From NCBI GenBank assembly GCA_017745235.1, contig JAGHZU010000008.1, positions 31,483-95,482 on the forward strand: 64,000 bases of DNA, given 5' to 3'. Below the pieces are notes generated by a model. That model did not search any database. It saw only the letters and a program-made list of their open reading frames with translations, and was not told the DNA's origin. The position numbers and the translations under genes are program-made. Position 1 is the stretch's first letter. Every line of letters starts with the position of its first letter. Positions 1-7,355 of the stretch are shown piece after piece. This DNA comes from Caulobacter sp. (GTDB lineage Bacteria; Pseudomonadota; Alphaproteobacteria; Caulobacterales; Caulobacteraceae).

Positions 1-483
1 GCCACCGGCCAGGGCGTTGGTGGTGCACGAGCCGTTCGAGACGATGATGTCGTCGGCGGTCAGGGTCTCGTGGTTGACCTTGTAGACGATGGTCTTGTCG
101 GCGCCGTCGGCGGGGGCCGAGACCAGCACGCGCTTGGCGCCGGCCTTCAGGTGGGCGGCGGCCTTGTCGCGGGCGGTGAAGATGCCGGTGCACTCGAAGG
201 CGATGTCGACGCCCAGGTCCTTGTGCGGCAGCTCTTCGGGGTTGCGGATGGCCGTGACCTTGATCTTGCCCAGGCCGATGTCGATCCAGTCCTCGCCCGA
301 CGTCACCACGCCCGGGAAGCGGCCGTGCACGCTGTCGTAGCGCAGCAGGTGGGCGTTGGTCTCGACCGGGCCCAGGTCGTTGATGGCGACGACCTCGATG
401 TCGCGGCGGGCGTGCTCGGCGATCGAACGGAGGACGAGACGTCCGATACGGCCGAAGCCGTTGATGGCGACGCGAAGAGCCAT
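1..483 (-). CDS. gap: Glyceraldehyde-3-phosphate dehydrogenase, N-terminal part (cut by window edge)
   Basis: Cytosolic glycolytic/gluconeogenic enzyme that oxidises glyceraldehyde-3-phosphate with NAD and phosphate. The visible 161 residues start MALRVAINGFGRIGR, the classic NAD-binding Rossmann motif (GFGRIGR at residues 9-15), and end just after the catalytic SCTTN motif, with the nucleophilic cysteine at residue 153. The remaining half lies outside the window. A good ribosome site (taggaga) precedes the ATG on the minus strand. The family identity is very secure. It is divergent from zauP-zapA, across about 220 bases in which I see no further gene. Confidence 0.97.
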   Translation of the reverse strand, partial: MALRVAINGFGRIGRLVLRSIAEHARRDIEVVAINDLGPVETNAHLLRYDSVHGRFPGVVTSGEDWIDIGLGKIKVTAIRNPEELPHKDLGVDIAFECTGIFTARDKAAAHLKAGAKRVLVSAPADGADKTIVYKVNHETLTADDIIVSNGSCTTNALAGG

Positions 484-702
484 GAGGTCATTCTCCTAAC
501 GATCGTTCGGCCGGTGCGACCGACGTTCCTTGTTTTCGCAGGGCGTTTTGCGGGTGGGGCGGGGGAAGTCAAGCCCAAGAAACCTGCGCGAACGCTCACA
601 TGGGAGGGCCTATTGTGATCCGCACGCTTTCGTCGCCCAAATGTCGCCATGCCGGGTGGCGAAGCGGACAGCAGTCTATATGTTGCGCCGCATGATTGGA
701 CG

Positions 703-1113
703 ATGCCGATGACCCCGGGCGAAGGGAACGCCCTCGAACTTGCCGCACGGCGCCTGGAACGGGCCGTGGCCCAGCTGGAACAGAAGCTGGTCGCAGAGCG
801 CGCCGCCCGTGCGGCGGCCGCGCCCGCCGCCGCGCCTGTCGCGGAGTCGCCCGACCTGTTCGACGCCCAGGCCGTGGCCGAGTCCAAGGCCGCCAAGCTG
901 GCCGCCGACCTGGAGGCCGCCCGCGTCCGCGAGAAGGCGCTGGAGGAAGCCGGCGAGCAGGCGTCCGAGGCCCTGGGCCGCGCCATCGCCGAGATCCGCG
1001 CCGCCCTGGGCGACGAGAGCCTGATCACCGAGGGCGTCCACGACGACGAGGAAGACGACCTGGACGAGGAGGGCGACCTCTTCCCCGAGGATCGCCCGGA
1101 AAAGGGAGCCTGA
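703..1113 (+). CDS. zauP: ZauP-like coiled-coil protein upstream of ZapA
   Basis: A 136-residue soluble protein: a predicted coiled coil (about residues 8-110, rich in Ala, Glu, Leu and Arg), then a very acidic tail (HDDEEDDLDEEGDLF) ending just before zapA. In Caulobacter the protein encoded immediately upstream of zapA is ZauP, which forms a complex with ZapA and focuses the cytokinetic FtsZ ring. Size, coiled-coil character and the 3-base spacing to zapA all fit. I call it by context and composition, since coiled coils have little diagnostic sequence. The ATG at 703 or the one at 709 could be used; the longer open frame upstream looks non-coding. Confidence 0.75.
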   Translation: MPMTPGEGNALELAARRLERAVAQLEQKLVAERAARAAAAPAAAPVAESPDLFDAQAVAESKAAKLAADLEAARVREKALEEAGEQASEALGRAIAEIRAALGDESLITEGVHDDEEDDLDEEGDLFPEDRPEKGA

Positions 1114-1116
1114 TCC

Positions 1117-1446
1117 ATGGCCCAGCTGACCATCCAGGTGAACGGCCGGCCCTATACGGTCGGCTGCGAGGACGGGCAGGAAGCCCACCTGCTGGAGATC
1201 GCGCGGCTGTTCGACCGCCAGGTGCGGCAGGTCAGCCAGGACGTCGGCCAGCTGGGCGAGACGCGCCTGTTCCTGATGGGCGCCCTGCTGCTGGCCGACG
1301 AGCTGAGCGACCTGAAGCTGCGCCTGGCCCACGCCCAGTCCGAGCTGGCCCGCCTGCAGACCGAGCAGACCCGCGTGGAGATCCGCGCGATAAAGGCGCT
1401 GGACGCCGCCTCCGAGAAGATCGAGGCCCTGGTCCAGGGCGGATGA
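1117..1446 (+). CDS. zapA: Cell division protein ZapA
   Basis: A 109-residue ZapA homologue. The N-terminal half (VNGRPYTVGCEDGQEAHL and on) is the ZapA head that contacts FtsZ; the C-terminal half (about residues 50-105) is a continuous amphipathic helix typical of the ZapA tetramer coiled coil. It promotes FtsZ protofilament association at the division site. It lies 3 bases after zauP and its stop overlaps the next start in an ATGA, so the three genes are probably one operon. Length and domain order are normal for the family. Confidence 0.93.
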   Translation: MAQLTIQVNGRPYTVGCEDGQEAHLLEIARLFDRQVRQVSQDVGQLGETRLFLMGALLLADELSDLKLRLAHAQSELARLQTEQTRVEIRAIKALDAASEKIEALVQGG

Positions 1447-2633
1447 GCGCGCGGGCCGCGATCCTGGTCGCCGCGATCCTGGCGAGCCCCTTGCCGGCCT
1501 TCGCCGGATCCAGCGTCCCCGCCGCCGAGTCGTCCGCCGCGCCGCTTCAGGCCATTCCCGTCGACCTGCGGGTTCCCTTCGCGCCCGTTCCCGTGGCGGC
1601 CGAAGGGCGCCGCCACCTGGTCTACGAACTTCACCTGACCAACATGGCGGCCGCCCCGCTCGAGCTGGAGCGGCTGGAGGTGCTGGATCCGTCGGGCGCT
1701 GTGGTCGCCGCCTATGAAGGCGAGGCGCTGAAGGGCGTGCTGGCGCGGCCGGGAACGCCGGGCCTGCCCGACGTCCGCGCGATCGGCGGCGGCTTGTCGG
1801 CCGTGGCCTTCATCGACGTGATCGCCCCGGCCACGGGCGCGCCGCCCGCGGCCCTGACCCACCGCCTGATGTTCCGGCCCGTCACCCCGGCCAATGCGCC
1901 CTCGGCCCAGAGCCGGGTCGACGGCGGCCGCGTCGTCGTCTCGCGCGAGCGCCCACCCCTGCTGGGGCCCCCGCTGCGGGGCGGAGGCTGGGTGGCCTCG
2001 CACGCCCTGTCCAACGACTCCGTGCACCGACGCAGCCTGATCACCGTCGAGGGCGCGGCGCGGATCTCCCAGCGCTTCGCCATCGACTGGACCCGGATCG
2101 GTCCCGATGGCCAGGTGTTCCGCGGCGACCCCGCCGACAACGCCCACTGGACACCGTGGAACGCGCAGGTTCTGGCCGTGGCCGGCGGGGTGGTGGTCGA
2201 GCGCGCCGACGGCGTTCCCGAGAACGATCCCACCGCCGACGCCAAGGCCGTGCCGATCACGGTGGACAACGCCACGGGCGATCACCTGGTGATCGACATC
2301 GGCGGCGGCCTCTACGTGACCTACGCCCATCTGCGCCCGGGCTCGCTGCGCGTGGCCCTGGGCCAGAAGGTGCGGCGCGGCCAGGTGATCGCGGCGCTGG
2401 GCAATTCGGGCAAGTCCGATGCGCCGCACCTGCACCTGCAACTGACCGACGGCCCCGCGCCCCTGGCCTCGGAGGGCCTGCCCCTGGTGTTCGAGCGCTT
2501 CGGCCTGCAGGGCCACCTGCCGTCGCTGAAGGTGCTGGCGGACGGCACGGGCTGGCGGGCCAGCGAGCCCGTCCAGGAACGCCGGGGCGAGACGCCGGTC
2601 CTGAACGCCGTGGCGGCCTTCCCCGAGCGCTGA
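1443..2633 (+). CDS. Secreted M23/LytM-fold peptidase family protein, probably missing one zinc ligand
   Basis: A 396-residue protein with a signal peptide (about residues 1-21, ending AFAGSS), an N-terminal beta-rich region and a C-terminal LytM (peptidase M23) fold. The HLHLQL motif of the metal site is intact and is preceded by the usual GNSGKSDAPH segment and TYAHLRPGS. The first metal-ligand motif, normally HxxxD, reads RFAID, so the histidine is replaced by arginine. Related secreted proteins with QRFAID-type motifs exist, so this may be a subfamily trait or a sign of a non-catalytic regulator. The start overlaps the zapA stop (ATGA), linking it to division genes and suggesting a role in peptidoglycan remodelling at the septum; that is inference. 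Confidence 0.8.
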   Translation: MSARAAILVAAILASPLPAFAGSSVPAAESSAAPLQAIPVDLRVPFAPVPVAAEGRRHLVYELHLTNMAAAPLELERLEVLDPSGAVVAAYEGEALKGVLARPGTPGLPDVRAIGGGLSAVAFIDVIAPATGAPPAALTHRLMFRPVTPANAPSAQSRVDGGRVVVSRERPPLLGPPLRGGGWVASHALSNDSVHRRSLITVEGAARISQRFAIDWTRIGPDGQVFRGDPADNAHWTPWNAQVLAVAGGVVVERADGVPENDPTADAKAVPITVDNATGDHLVIDIGGGLYVTYAHLRPGSLRVALGQKVRRGQVIAALGNSGKSDAPHLHLQLTDGPAPLASEGLPLVFERFGLQGHLPSLKVLADGTGWRASEPVQERRGETPVLNAVAAFPER

Positions 2634-2642
2634 GGACGGGGG

Positions 2643-2945
2643 CTAGTCTTCCAGCGGCGGTGACAGGTCCTGGCCGCCGTGCATCAGGCGATCGATCACC
2701 ACCATGGTCGGGGTGATATGGAACGCGATCATCGTGCGTCGTTCGAAGCCCAACAAGCGAAGTCCGGGCCGGATATCCTCCCTAAGGCGGCCCTGCTCTG
2801 GGAACTCGGCAAGGCCTGTGCATCGGGTTTCCAGGCGATCGACATAGGCCATGGCTGCGTTGGGCGCGCCGCGCTCGGCGATATAGCGATAGAGGGCGAA
2901 GAGGTCGTCACGCGCCTCAGGCGAGAAGACGACCCTTCGAGCCAC
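2643..2945 (-). CDS. parE: ParE/RelE-family toxin of a type II toxin-antitoxin module
   Basis: A 100-residue basic protein with the ParE/RelE layout: FSPEARDDLFALYRYIAE at the N terminus (helical hairpin), a central FPEQGRLREDIRPGLRLLGF strand region, and a C-terminal IAFHITPTMVVIDRLMHGG stretch. ParE toxins usually inhibit DNA gyrase. It begins with GTG one base after the stop of the upstream antitoxin gene, so the two are translationally linked in the normal antitoxin-first order. The pair faces the peptidase gene tail to tail. Confidence 0.9.
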   Translation of the reverse strand: MARRVVFSPEARDDLFALYRYIAERGAPNAAMAYVDRLETRCTGLAEFPEQGRLREDIRPGLRLLGFERRTMIAFHITPTMVVIDRLMHGGQDLSPPLED

Positions 2946-2946
2946 C

Positions 2947-3222
2947 TCAGCCCTTCAGGCGGTCGGCGTGGTGGGCCCGGATGGCGGCGAACACGTCCTT
3001 CGCGGAAAGGCCGCGGCCCGGATCGGCCTGCATTGCGTCATAGGCCGGCGCGACATCCTCGCGCAGCCAGCGCTCCACGGCCGCGTCGCGTTCCTGCAAG
3101 GCCCGCAGGCCGGCTCGCACCACCTCGCTGGCGGACGCGTAGCTGCCGGACCGCACCAGTTGGTCGACATACTTCGACTGTTCTGGCGGCAGGCTGACGG
3201 TGCGCTTGCTGGCGGCGGACAT
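2947..3222 (-). CDS. parD: ParD-family antitoxin
   Basis: A 91-residue antitoxin. The N-terminal ribbon-helix-helix DNA-binding domain (RTVSLPPEQSKYVDQLVRSG, then SYASASEVVRAGLRALQE) is typical of ParD. The C-terminal half is the region that wraps the toxin. It neutralises the neighbouring ParE and normally represses the shared promoter upstream of 3222. I chose the internal ATG because the family begins close to the RTVSLP strand; the longer frame adds an unrelated cysteine-rich extension. Confidence 0.9.
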   Translation of the reverse strand: MSAASKRTVSLPPEQSKYVDQLVRSGSYASASEVVRAGLRALQERDAAVERWLREDVAPAYDAMQADPGRGLSAKDVFAAIRAHHADRLKG

Positions 3223-3294
3223 GGCGGCAGGATAGCAGCCGGTGTGAAGGATGCATACCGCATCGTTCGACGCCCCTCCGCGTCGAACCACCCC

Positions 3295-3323
3295 TATCGC
3301 GAGGCCGCCTCAGTCCCTATATT
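3295..3323 (+). promoter_or_regulatory. Possible promoter of the 6S RNA
   Basis: The sequence TATATT at 3318-3323 resembles a -10 box and is one of few AT-rich spots here. It sits 7-10 bases before the likely 5' end of the 6S RNA. The -35 region is not convincing. Called from position only. Confidence 0.35.
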
Positions 3324-3330
3324 GCTCCTC

Positions 3331-3485
3331 GGCGGGTCAGCTGTGGCCCTCGTCGAAGATTTCTAATCCCAGGGACCTTAAATCGACTCTCGGGATCTGT
3401 TCCCTCCCGTGGCCGTGGCTGCGGGAACACGGAGCCCACCTGTACTACCAGGTTCGAGTGGATTGAAACGTCTTCACGGTTCTTC
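3331..3485 (+). ncRNA. ssrS: Probable 6S RNA
   Basis: A stretch with no credible reading frame directly before the 5-formyltetrahydrofolate cyclo-ligase gene, which is where 6S RNA lies in very many proteobacteria (zapA-ssrS-ygfA order in E. coli; here zapA is about 2 kb upstream). It is predicted to form a rod: the segment gttccc ... gggaac (about 3400-3432) folds as a long terminal hairpin, and the 5' gaaga can pair with the 3' tcttc to close a large internal bubble. 6S RNA binds the housekeeping sigma RNA polymerase holoenzyme and tunes transcription in stationary phase. Ends are approximate. Covariance-model scoring would settle it. Confidence 0.72.
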
Positions 3486-3508
3486 ATGGCGCCGCCACCT
3501 TTCCCCCT

Positions 3509-4108
3509 ATGACCCTTCCCGATCCCGTCGCCGCCAAGGCCGCCCTGCGCCTGCTGGTGCGTAACCGCCGCAAGGACCTGGCCAAGGCCCGACCCGACGC
3601 CGACCGGGCGGTCGTGGAGGTGGCTCGCGCGCCCCTGGCCGCCCGCTTCCCCGATCCCGCCGGCAAGGTCGCGGCGCTGTACGTGGCCCTGGGCTCGGAG
3701 CTGGACCCGCGAACCCTGGCCGAGGCGTTGGCCGCCCAAGGCTGGACCCTGGCCCTGCCCAGCGTCGAGGGAGCCCAGCGCGCAATGGTCTTCCGTCGCT
3801 GGGCGCCCGGCCAGCCGCTAACGCGCGACGCCATCGGCATGACGGCCCCCGAACCCTCCAGTCCCCTCGTCGAGCCCGACCTGGTGGTCGCGCCCCTGCT
3901 GGCGTTCGACCGCCGGGGGCGGCGCCTGGGGCAGGGCGGGGGTTATTACGACCGGGCGCTGGAGGCCCTGCGGGCCCGGCGCGAGGTGTTCGTCCTGGGC
4001 CTGGCCTATGTGGGCCAGGAGACACACGGCCTGCCGAACGAACCGCACGACCAAGGTTTGGACGCCATTCTGACGGAAAGCGAGTATATCGCGGTCCGAA
4101 AGGAATAA
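3509..4108 (+). CDS. fau: 5-formyltetrahydrofolate cyclo-ligase
   Basis: A 199-residue enzyme that converts 5-formyl-THF to 5,10-methenyl-THF using ATP. The C-terminal motif RRGRRLGQGGGYYDRAL is the signature nucleotide/substrate loop of the family, and the N terminus KAALRLLVRNRRKDL matches the usual first helix. It follows the 6S RNA within about 25 bases, so it is probably partly read from the 6S promoter as in E. coli (ygfA/fau). The phosphoesterase gene follows after 3 bases. Confidence 0.93.
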   Translation: MTLPDPVAAKAALRLLVRNRRKDLAKARPDADRAVVEVARAPLAARFPDPAGKVAALYVALGSELDPRTLAEALAAQGWTLALPSVEGAQRAMVFRRWAPGQPLTRDAIGMTAPEPSSPLVEPDLVVAPLLAFDRRGRRLGQGGGYYDRALEALRARREVFVLGLAYVGQETHGLPNEPHDQGLDAILTESEYIAVRKE

Positions 4109-4111
4109 CGG

Positions 4112-4933
4112 ATGCGCTTTGCTTTCTTCGGCGACGTCGTGGGCAAGTCCGGCCGCGACGGCCTGGCCGACCATCTGCCCGCCCTGCGTCGCCAGCTGGG
4201 CCTGGAGTTCGTGATCATCAACGCCGAGAACGCCGCGGCGGGCTTCGGGATCACCGAGAACACCGCCCGCGAACTGTTCGAAGCCGGGGCCGACTGCCTG
4301 ACGCTGGGCAACCATAGCTGGGACCAGCGCGAGGCCCTGACCTACATCGTGCGCGAGCCGCGCCTGATCCGTCCGGCCAACTATCCGATCCTGTCCGACG
4401 CCCCCGGGCGCGGCAGCCACCTGTTCCAGACGGACTCGGGCAGGACGATCTTCGTCGTCAACCTGCTGGGCCGGGTGCACATGGACGCCATGGACGACCC
4501 CTTCGCGGCCGTCGACCGCGAGCTGGACAAGGCGCCGCTGGGCCAGGTGGCCGACGCGGTGGTGGTCGACATGCACTGCGAGGCCACGTCCGAGAAGATG
4601 GCCATGGGCCACTATTGCGACGGCCGCGCCAGCCTGGTGGTGGGCACCCACACCCACGTGCCGACCGCCGACGCCCAGGTGCTGCCGGGCGGCACCGCCT
4701 ACCAGACCGACGCGGGCGCCTGCGCCGACTACGACAGCGTGATCGGCAACCAGAAGGAAGAGCCGCTGCGCCGGTTCACCACCAAGATCAGCGGCGGCCG
4801 CTACCAGCCCGCCAGCGGACCAGCCACGGTCTGCGGCGTGTTCGTCGAGACCGACGACCGCACGGGCCTGGCGGTGCGGGTGGAGCCGATCCGCGTGGGC
4901 GGGCGGCTGAAGGAATATATCCCGGCCGTCTGA
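4112..4933 (+). CDS. ymdB: YmdB-family metallophosphoesterase (TIGR00282)
   Basis: A 273-residue member of the YmdB family of calcineurin-like phosphoesterases. Metal-binding motifs are visible in order: FFGDVVGKSGRD (residues 4-15), INAENAAAG (about 37-45), LGNHSWDQ (about 69-76), VDMHCEATSEK, and GTHTHVPTAD near residue 180. In Bacillus the protein hydrolyses 2',3'-cyclic nucleotides and affects biofilm versus motility choice; the alphaproteobacterial role is not established. It sits 3 bases after the cyclo-ligase gene and is very likely co-transcribed with it. Confidence 0.92.
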   Translation: MRFAFFGDVVGKSGRDGLADHLPALRRQLGLEFVIINAENAAAGFGITENTARELFEAGADCLTLGNHSWDQREALTYIVREPRLIRPANYPILSDAPGRGSHLFQTDSGRTIFVVNLLGRVHMDAMDDPFAAVDRELDKAPLGQVADAVVVDMHCEATSEKMAMGHYCDGRASLVVGTHTHVPTADAQVLPGGTAYQTDAGACADYDSVIGNQKEEPLRRFTTKISGGRYQPASGPATVCGVFVETDDRTGLAVRVEPIRVGGRLKEYIPAV

Positions 4934-4953
4934 CCCTCTCCCGTCGGAGAGGG
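4934..4953 (+). terminator. Short hairpin after the ymdB stop
   Basis: A perfect 8-bp stem (ccctctcc / ggagaggg) with a 4-base loop begins directly after the stop codon. There is no T-tract, so it may be a weak terminator or an mRNA-end stabiliser. Confidence 0.5.
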
Positions 4954-5029
4954 ATCAACGCGCTTGCGCCTGCCGTATCTTCGGTCTCAGTCTCCGGGCG
5001 CGTTCGAACCCTTCGATGGAGCCCCTCCC

Positions 5030-5443
5030 ATGACCGACGCCGTCTACACCGCCCACGCCCACGCCGTGGGCGGGCGCAACGGAACCGCCAAGGCCGACGA
5101 CGGCCATCTGGACGTCAAGCTGGCCTTCCCCAAGTCGATGGGCGGCAGCGGCGACGGGACCAATCCGGAATCGCTGTTCGCGGCCGGCTACGGCGCCTGC
5201 TTCCTGGGCGCGCTGGGCCTGGTGGCCCGCAACCAGGGGGTCAAGCTGGGCGAGCACGCCCTGGACGTCGAGGTCGACCTGATCAAGGACGACGTCAGCT
5301 TCCATGTCGGCGCGCGGCTGACCCTGACCGCGCCGGAGATCGACCGCGAAACGGCCGAGAAGCTGCTGATCGCCGCCCACGAGGTGTGCCCCTATTCCAA
5401 GGCCACGCGCGGCAACATCGATGTCGAGCTGAAGGTCGCGTAA
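5030..5443 (+). CDS. ohr: Organic hydroperoxide resistance protein, OsmC/Ohr family
   Basis: A 137-residue thiol peroxidase of the Ohr branch. Both catalytic cysteines are in their expected settings: GYGACFLGAL (about residue 60) and EVCPYSKATRGNIDV (about residue 125); the conserved N-terminal GGRNG segment and the downstream KSMGGSGDGTNPESLFAAGY segment are also present. Ohr reduces organic peroxides, usually with lipoylated electron donors. The internal ATG at 5030 begins where the family begins (MTDAVYTA). An OhrR repressor is not adjacent. Confidence 0.93.
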   Translation: MTDAVYTAHAHAVGGRNGTAKADDGHLDVKLAFPKSMGGSGDGTNPESLFAAGYGACFLGALGLVARNQGVKLGEHALDVEVDLIKDDVSFHVGARLTLTAPEIDRETAEKLLIAAHEVCPYSKATRGNIDVELKVA

Positions 5444-5444
5444 G

Positions 5445-5494
5445 GTCCAGCTGGGCCCGTTCCGGCGTCGCCGGGACGGGCCCAGCGCCTGGAC
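5445..5494 (+). terminator. Strong hairpin downstream of ohr
   Basis: A long near-perfect stem: an inner ctgggcccgt / acgggcccag stem (5451-5485) with an additional ccggc/gccgg, flanked by an outer gtccag / ctggac stem. No T-run follows. Probably an intrinsic terminator or 3' stabiliser for ohr. Confidence 0.6.
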
Positions 5495-5605
5495 GTCGGG
5501 CCGGTTCCCGAACTCGCGGTCGCACGGAAGGGTGACAAAACCCCGCGCCAGACGCTAGAAGCGCGCCCTACCTTTCCATTCGCAGACCAAGAGAAGAGCC
5601 CCGCG

Positions 5606-6361
5606 ATGGCCGGCCACTCGAAATTCAAGAACATCATGCACCGCAAGGGCCGCGCCGACGCCGCGCGTTCCAAGCTGTTCTCCAAGCTGTCGCGGGAAAT
5701 CACCGTCGCGGCCAAGGCGGGCCTGCCCGATCCGGCCATGAACCCGCGCCTTCGCCTGGCCGTGAACAACGCCAAGGCCGAAAGCCTGCCCAAGGACGTC
5801 ATCGACCGCGCGATCAAGAAGTCGCAGATGGGCGACGCGGCCGACTACACCGAGATCCGCTACGAAGGCGTGGCCGCCGGCGGCGTCGGGATCATCGTCG
5901 AGGTGCTGACCGACAACAAGAACCGCGCCGCCGCCAACGTCCGCTCCTACTTCACCAAGATGGGCGGCAACATGGGGGCCACCGGCTCGGTGACCTTCAA
6001 CTACGACCGCGTGGGCCAGATCACCTATCCGGCCAAGGCCGCGTCGGAAGACGACATGATGGAGGCGGCCATCGAGGCCGGCGCCGACGACGTCGTGTCG
6101 GACATGGACGAAGAGGGCGAGGGCCATACGGTCTACACCGGCTTCGAGGACCTGAACGAGGTCGCCGCCGCCCTGGAAGCCAAGTTCGGCCCCGCCGCCA
6201 ACACCAAGATCGCCTGGCGTCCGAAGATCCAGGTGCCGGTCACCGGCGACGCCGTGGCCACCCTGATGAAGCTGCTGGACATGCTGGACGAGGACGACGA
6301 CGTCCAGGCCGTCTACTCCAACGAAGACATCAGCGACGAAGACGCCGCCAAGCTGGCGTAG
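5606..6361 (+). CDS. yebC: YebC/PmpR family protein
   Basis: A 251-residue protein of the TACO1/YebC family. The start [19 protein letters not shown] is the diagnostic N terminus and the SGEVTGS-type motif of domain 2 appears as [16 protein letters not shown]. Recent work ties YebC-type proteins to translation of difficult peptides, while older annotation calls them transcription regulators. In many alphaproteobacteria yebC lies upstream of ruvC, and here the ruvCAB genes follow about 2.8 kb later with three inserted genes. Length is normal. Confidence 0.95.
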   Translation: MAGHSKFKNIMHRKGRADAARSKLFSKLSREITVAAKAGLPDPAMNPRLRLAVNNAKAESLPKDVIDRAIKKSQMGDAADYTEIRYEGVAAGGVGIIVEVLTDNKNRAAANVRSYFTKMGGNMGATGSVTFNYDRVGQITYPAKAASEDDMMEAAIEAGADDVVSDMDEEGEGHTVYTGFEDLNEVAAALEAKFGPAANTKIAWRPKIQVPVTGDAVATLMKLLDMLDEDDDVQAVYSNEDISDEDAAKLA

Positions 6362-6375
6362 TCGAAGCGAGAGGG

Positions 6376-6490
6376 CGGTTCCCCTCGGTCGGCTTCGCCG
6401 ACAGCGCCTCCGGAAGGGGAGCATCTGGGCTAGGTAGATCCTCCCCCTCGGGGGTGGTGGCCCGGAGGGCCGGAGTGGGATCGCTCCGGC
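6376..6490 (+). repeat. Dispersed intergenic palindromic repeat, copy A
   Basis: A GC-rich stretch of about 105-115 bases with internal palindromes (cctccccctcggggg; gcccggagggc; gtcggcttcgccgac). It matches copy B at 10277-10385 in the opposite orientation over nearly its full length. No coding frame. It may act as an mRNA 3' structure between yebC and the MgtC-family gene. Confidence 0.75.
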
Positions 6491-6512
6491 CTCCTCGCTC
6501 GTTACCTCCACC

Positions 6513-7196
6513 ATGGACCCGTTGCTCCACATCGTCGCCCCGATCGCCGGCGCCCTGGCGGCCGGCGGGGCGATCGGCTTCGAGCGTGAATATCGAGCCC
6601 GTCCGGCGGGCCTGCGCACCCACATGCTGGTGTGCCTGGCGGCCTGCGTCCTGATGCTGGCGGCCGTGCACCAACTGGACTGGATGCGGGCCACGCCCCT
6701 GGCGGCCATCCGCATCGATCCCGTCCGCATGGCCCACGGCGTGCTGACGGGCGTCGGCTTCCTGTGCGGCGGGGTGATCTTCCAGCAGGGGCCGTCGGTG
6801 CACGGCCTGACCACGGCGGCCTCGCTCTGGACCACTTCGGCGATCGGCATGCTGTTCGGCATGGGCCTGTGGCCTCTGGGGGCGACGGTCACCGTCATCG
6901 TGCTGGTCGTGCTCAGCGCCGCCCGCTGGCTGGACAAGCACATGCCCCGGAAGAACTTCGCCGAGGTCATGGTGCGTTCGCGTCGCGACGCGGCGATCGA
7001 CGAGCCCGAGCTGCGCGCCCTCCTGCGCGGCTTCGGCCTCAACGGCGCGCGGCTGGACGAGCGGGCCGACCTGGAGACCTTCGAGCTGTCGGGCCCGTTC
7101 TCCGGCCACGACGCCCTGCGGCTGGACGACCTGTCGACCGCCCTGCGCGCCGACCCCCGCGTGATCGCCTTCGAGATCAGGCCGCGGAAGGACTAG
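6513..7196 (+). CDS. MgtC/SapB family membrane protein
   Basis: A 227-residue protein with about five transmembrane segments in the first 145 residues and a soluble C-terminal domain. Family motifs are clear: GGAIGFEREYRARPAGLRTH near the N terminus, DPVRMAHGVLTGVGFLCGGVIF, and GLTTAASLWTTSAIG. MgtC proteins support growth at low magnesium and modulate the F1Fo ATP synthase in pathogens; in free-living bacteria their role is less clear. I see no magnesium riboswitch upstream, only the repeat element. Confidence 0.9.
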   Translation: MDPLLHIVAPIAGALAAGGAIGFEREYRARPAGLRTHMLVCLAACVLMLAAVHQLDWMRATPLAAIRIDPVRMAHGVLTGVGFLCGGVIFQQGPSVHGLTTAASLWTTSAIGMLFGMGLWPLGATVTVIVLVVLSAARWLDKHMPRKNFAEVMVRSRRDAAIDEPELRALLRGFGLNGARLDERADLETFELSGPFSGHDALRLDDLSTALRADPRVIAFEIRPRKD

Positions 7197-7236
7197 GCGG
7201 CAGGCTCACGTGTTCCAGTTCAACTCGCCGTCACCC

Positions 7237-7261
7237 CGGAAGCCTCGCAGAGGCTGTTCGG
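7237..7261 (+). repeat. Small palindrome in the gap between two membrane protein genes
   Basis: agcctc gca gaggct is a perfect 6-bp inverted repeat (7241-7255) extended by ccgga / ttcgg. It lies in a 159-base gap with no recognisable gene. Probably a REP-like or mRNA-end structure. Confidence 0.45.
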
Positions 7262-7355
7262 GCTGCGCTTCGGCCGGGCGGAGATTTGGCCCCCTGCCCT
7301 TGAACCCGATCCCCGGATCGGTGTGTTCTGACGGTGTCGCCACGACGGGGCCGTC

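Noticed and set aside
696..1442. 5' part of a 645-residue frame running into the LytM peptidase
   Set aside because: It lies across zauP and zapA in another frame, with Arg/Pro/Gly-rich composition; only the part from 1443 has a signal peptide and domain.
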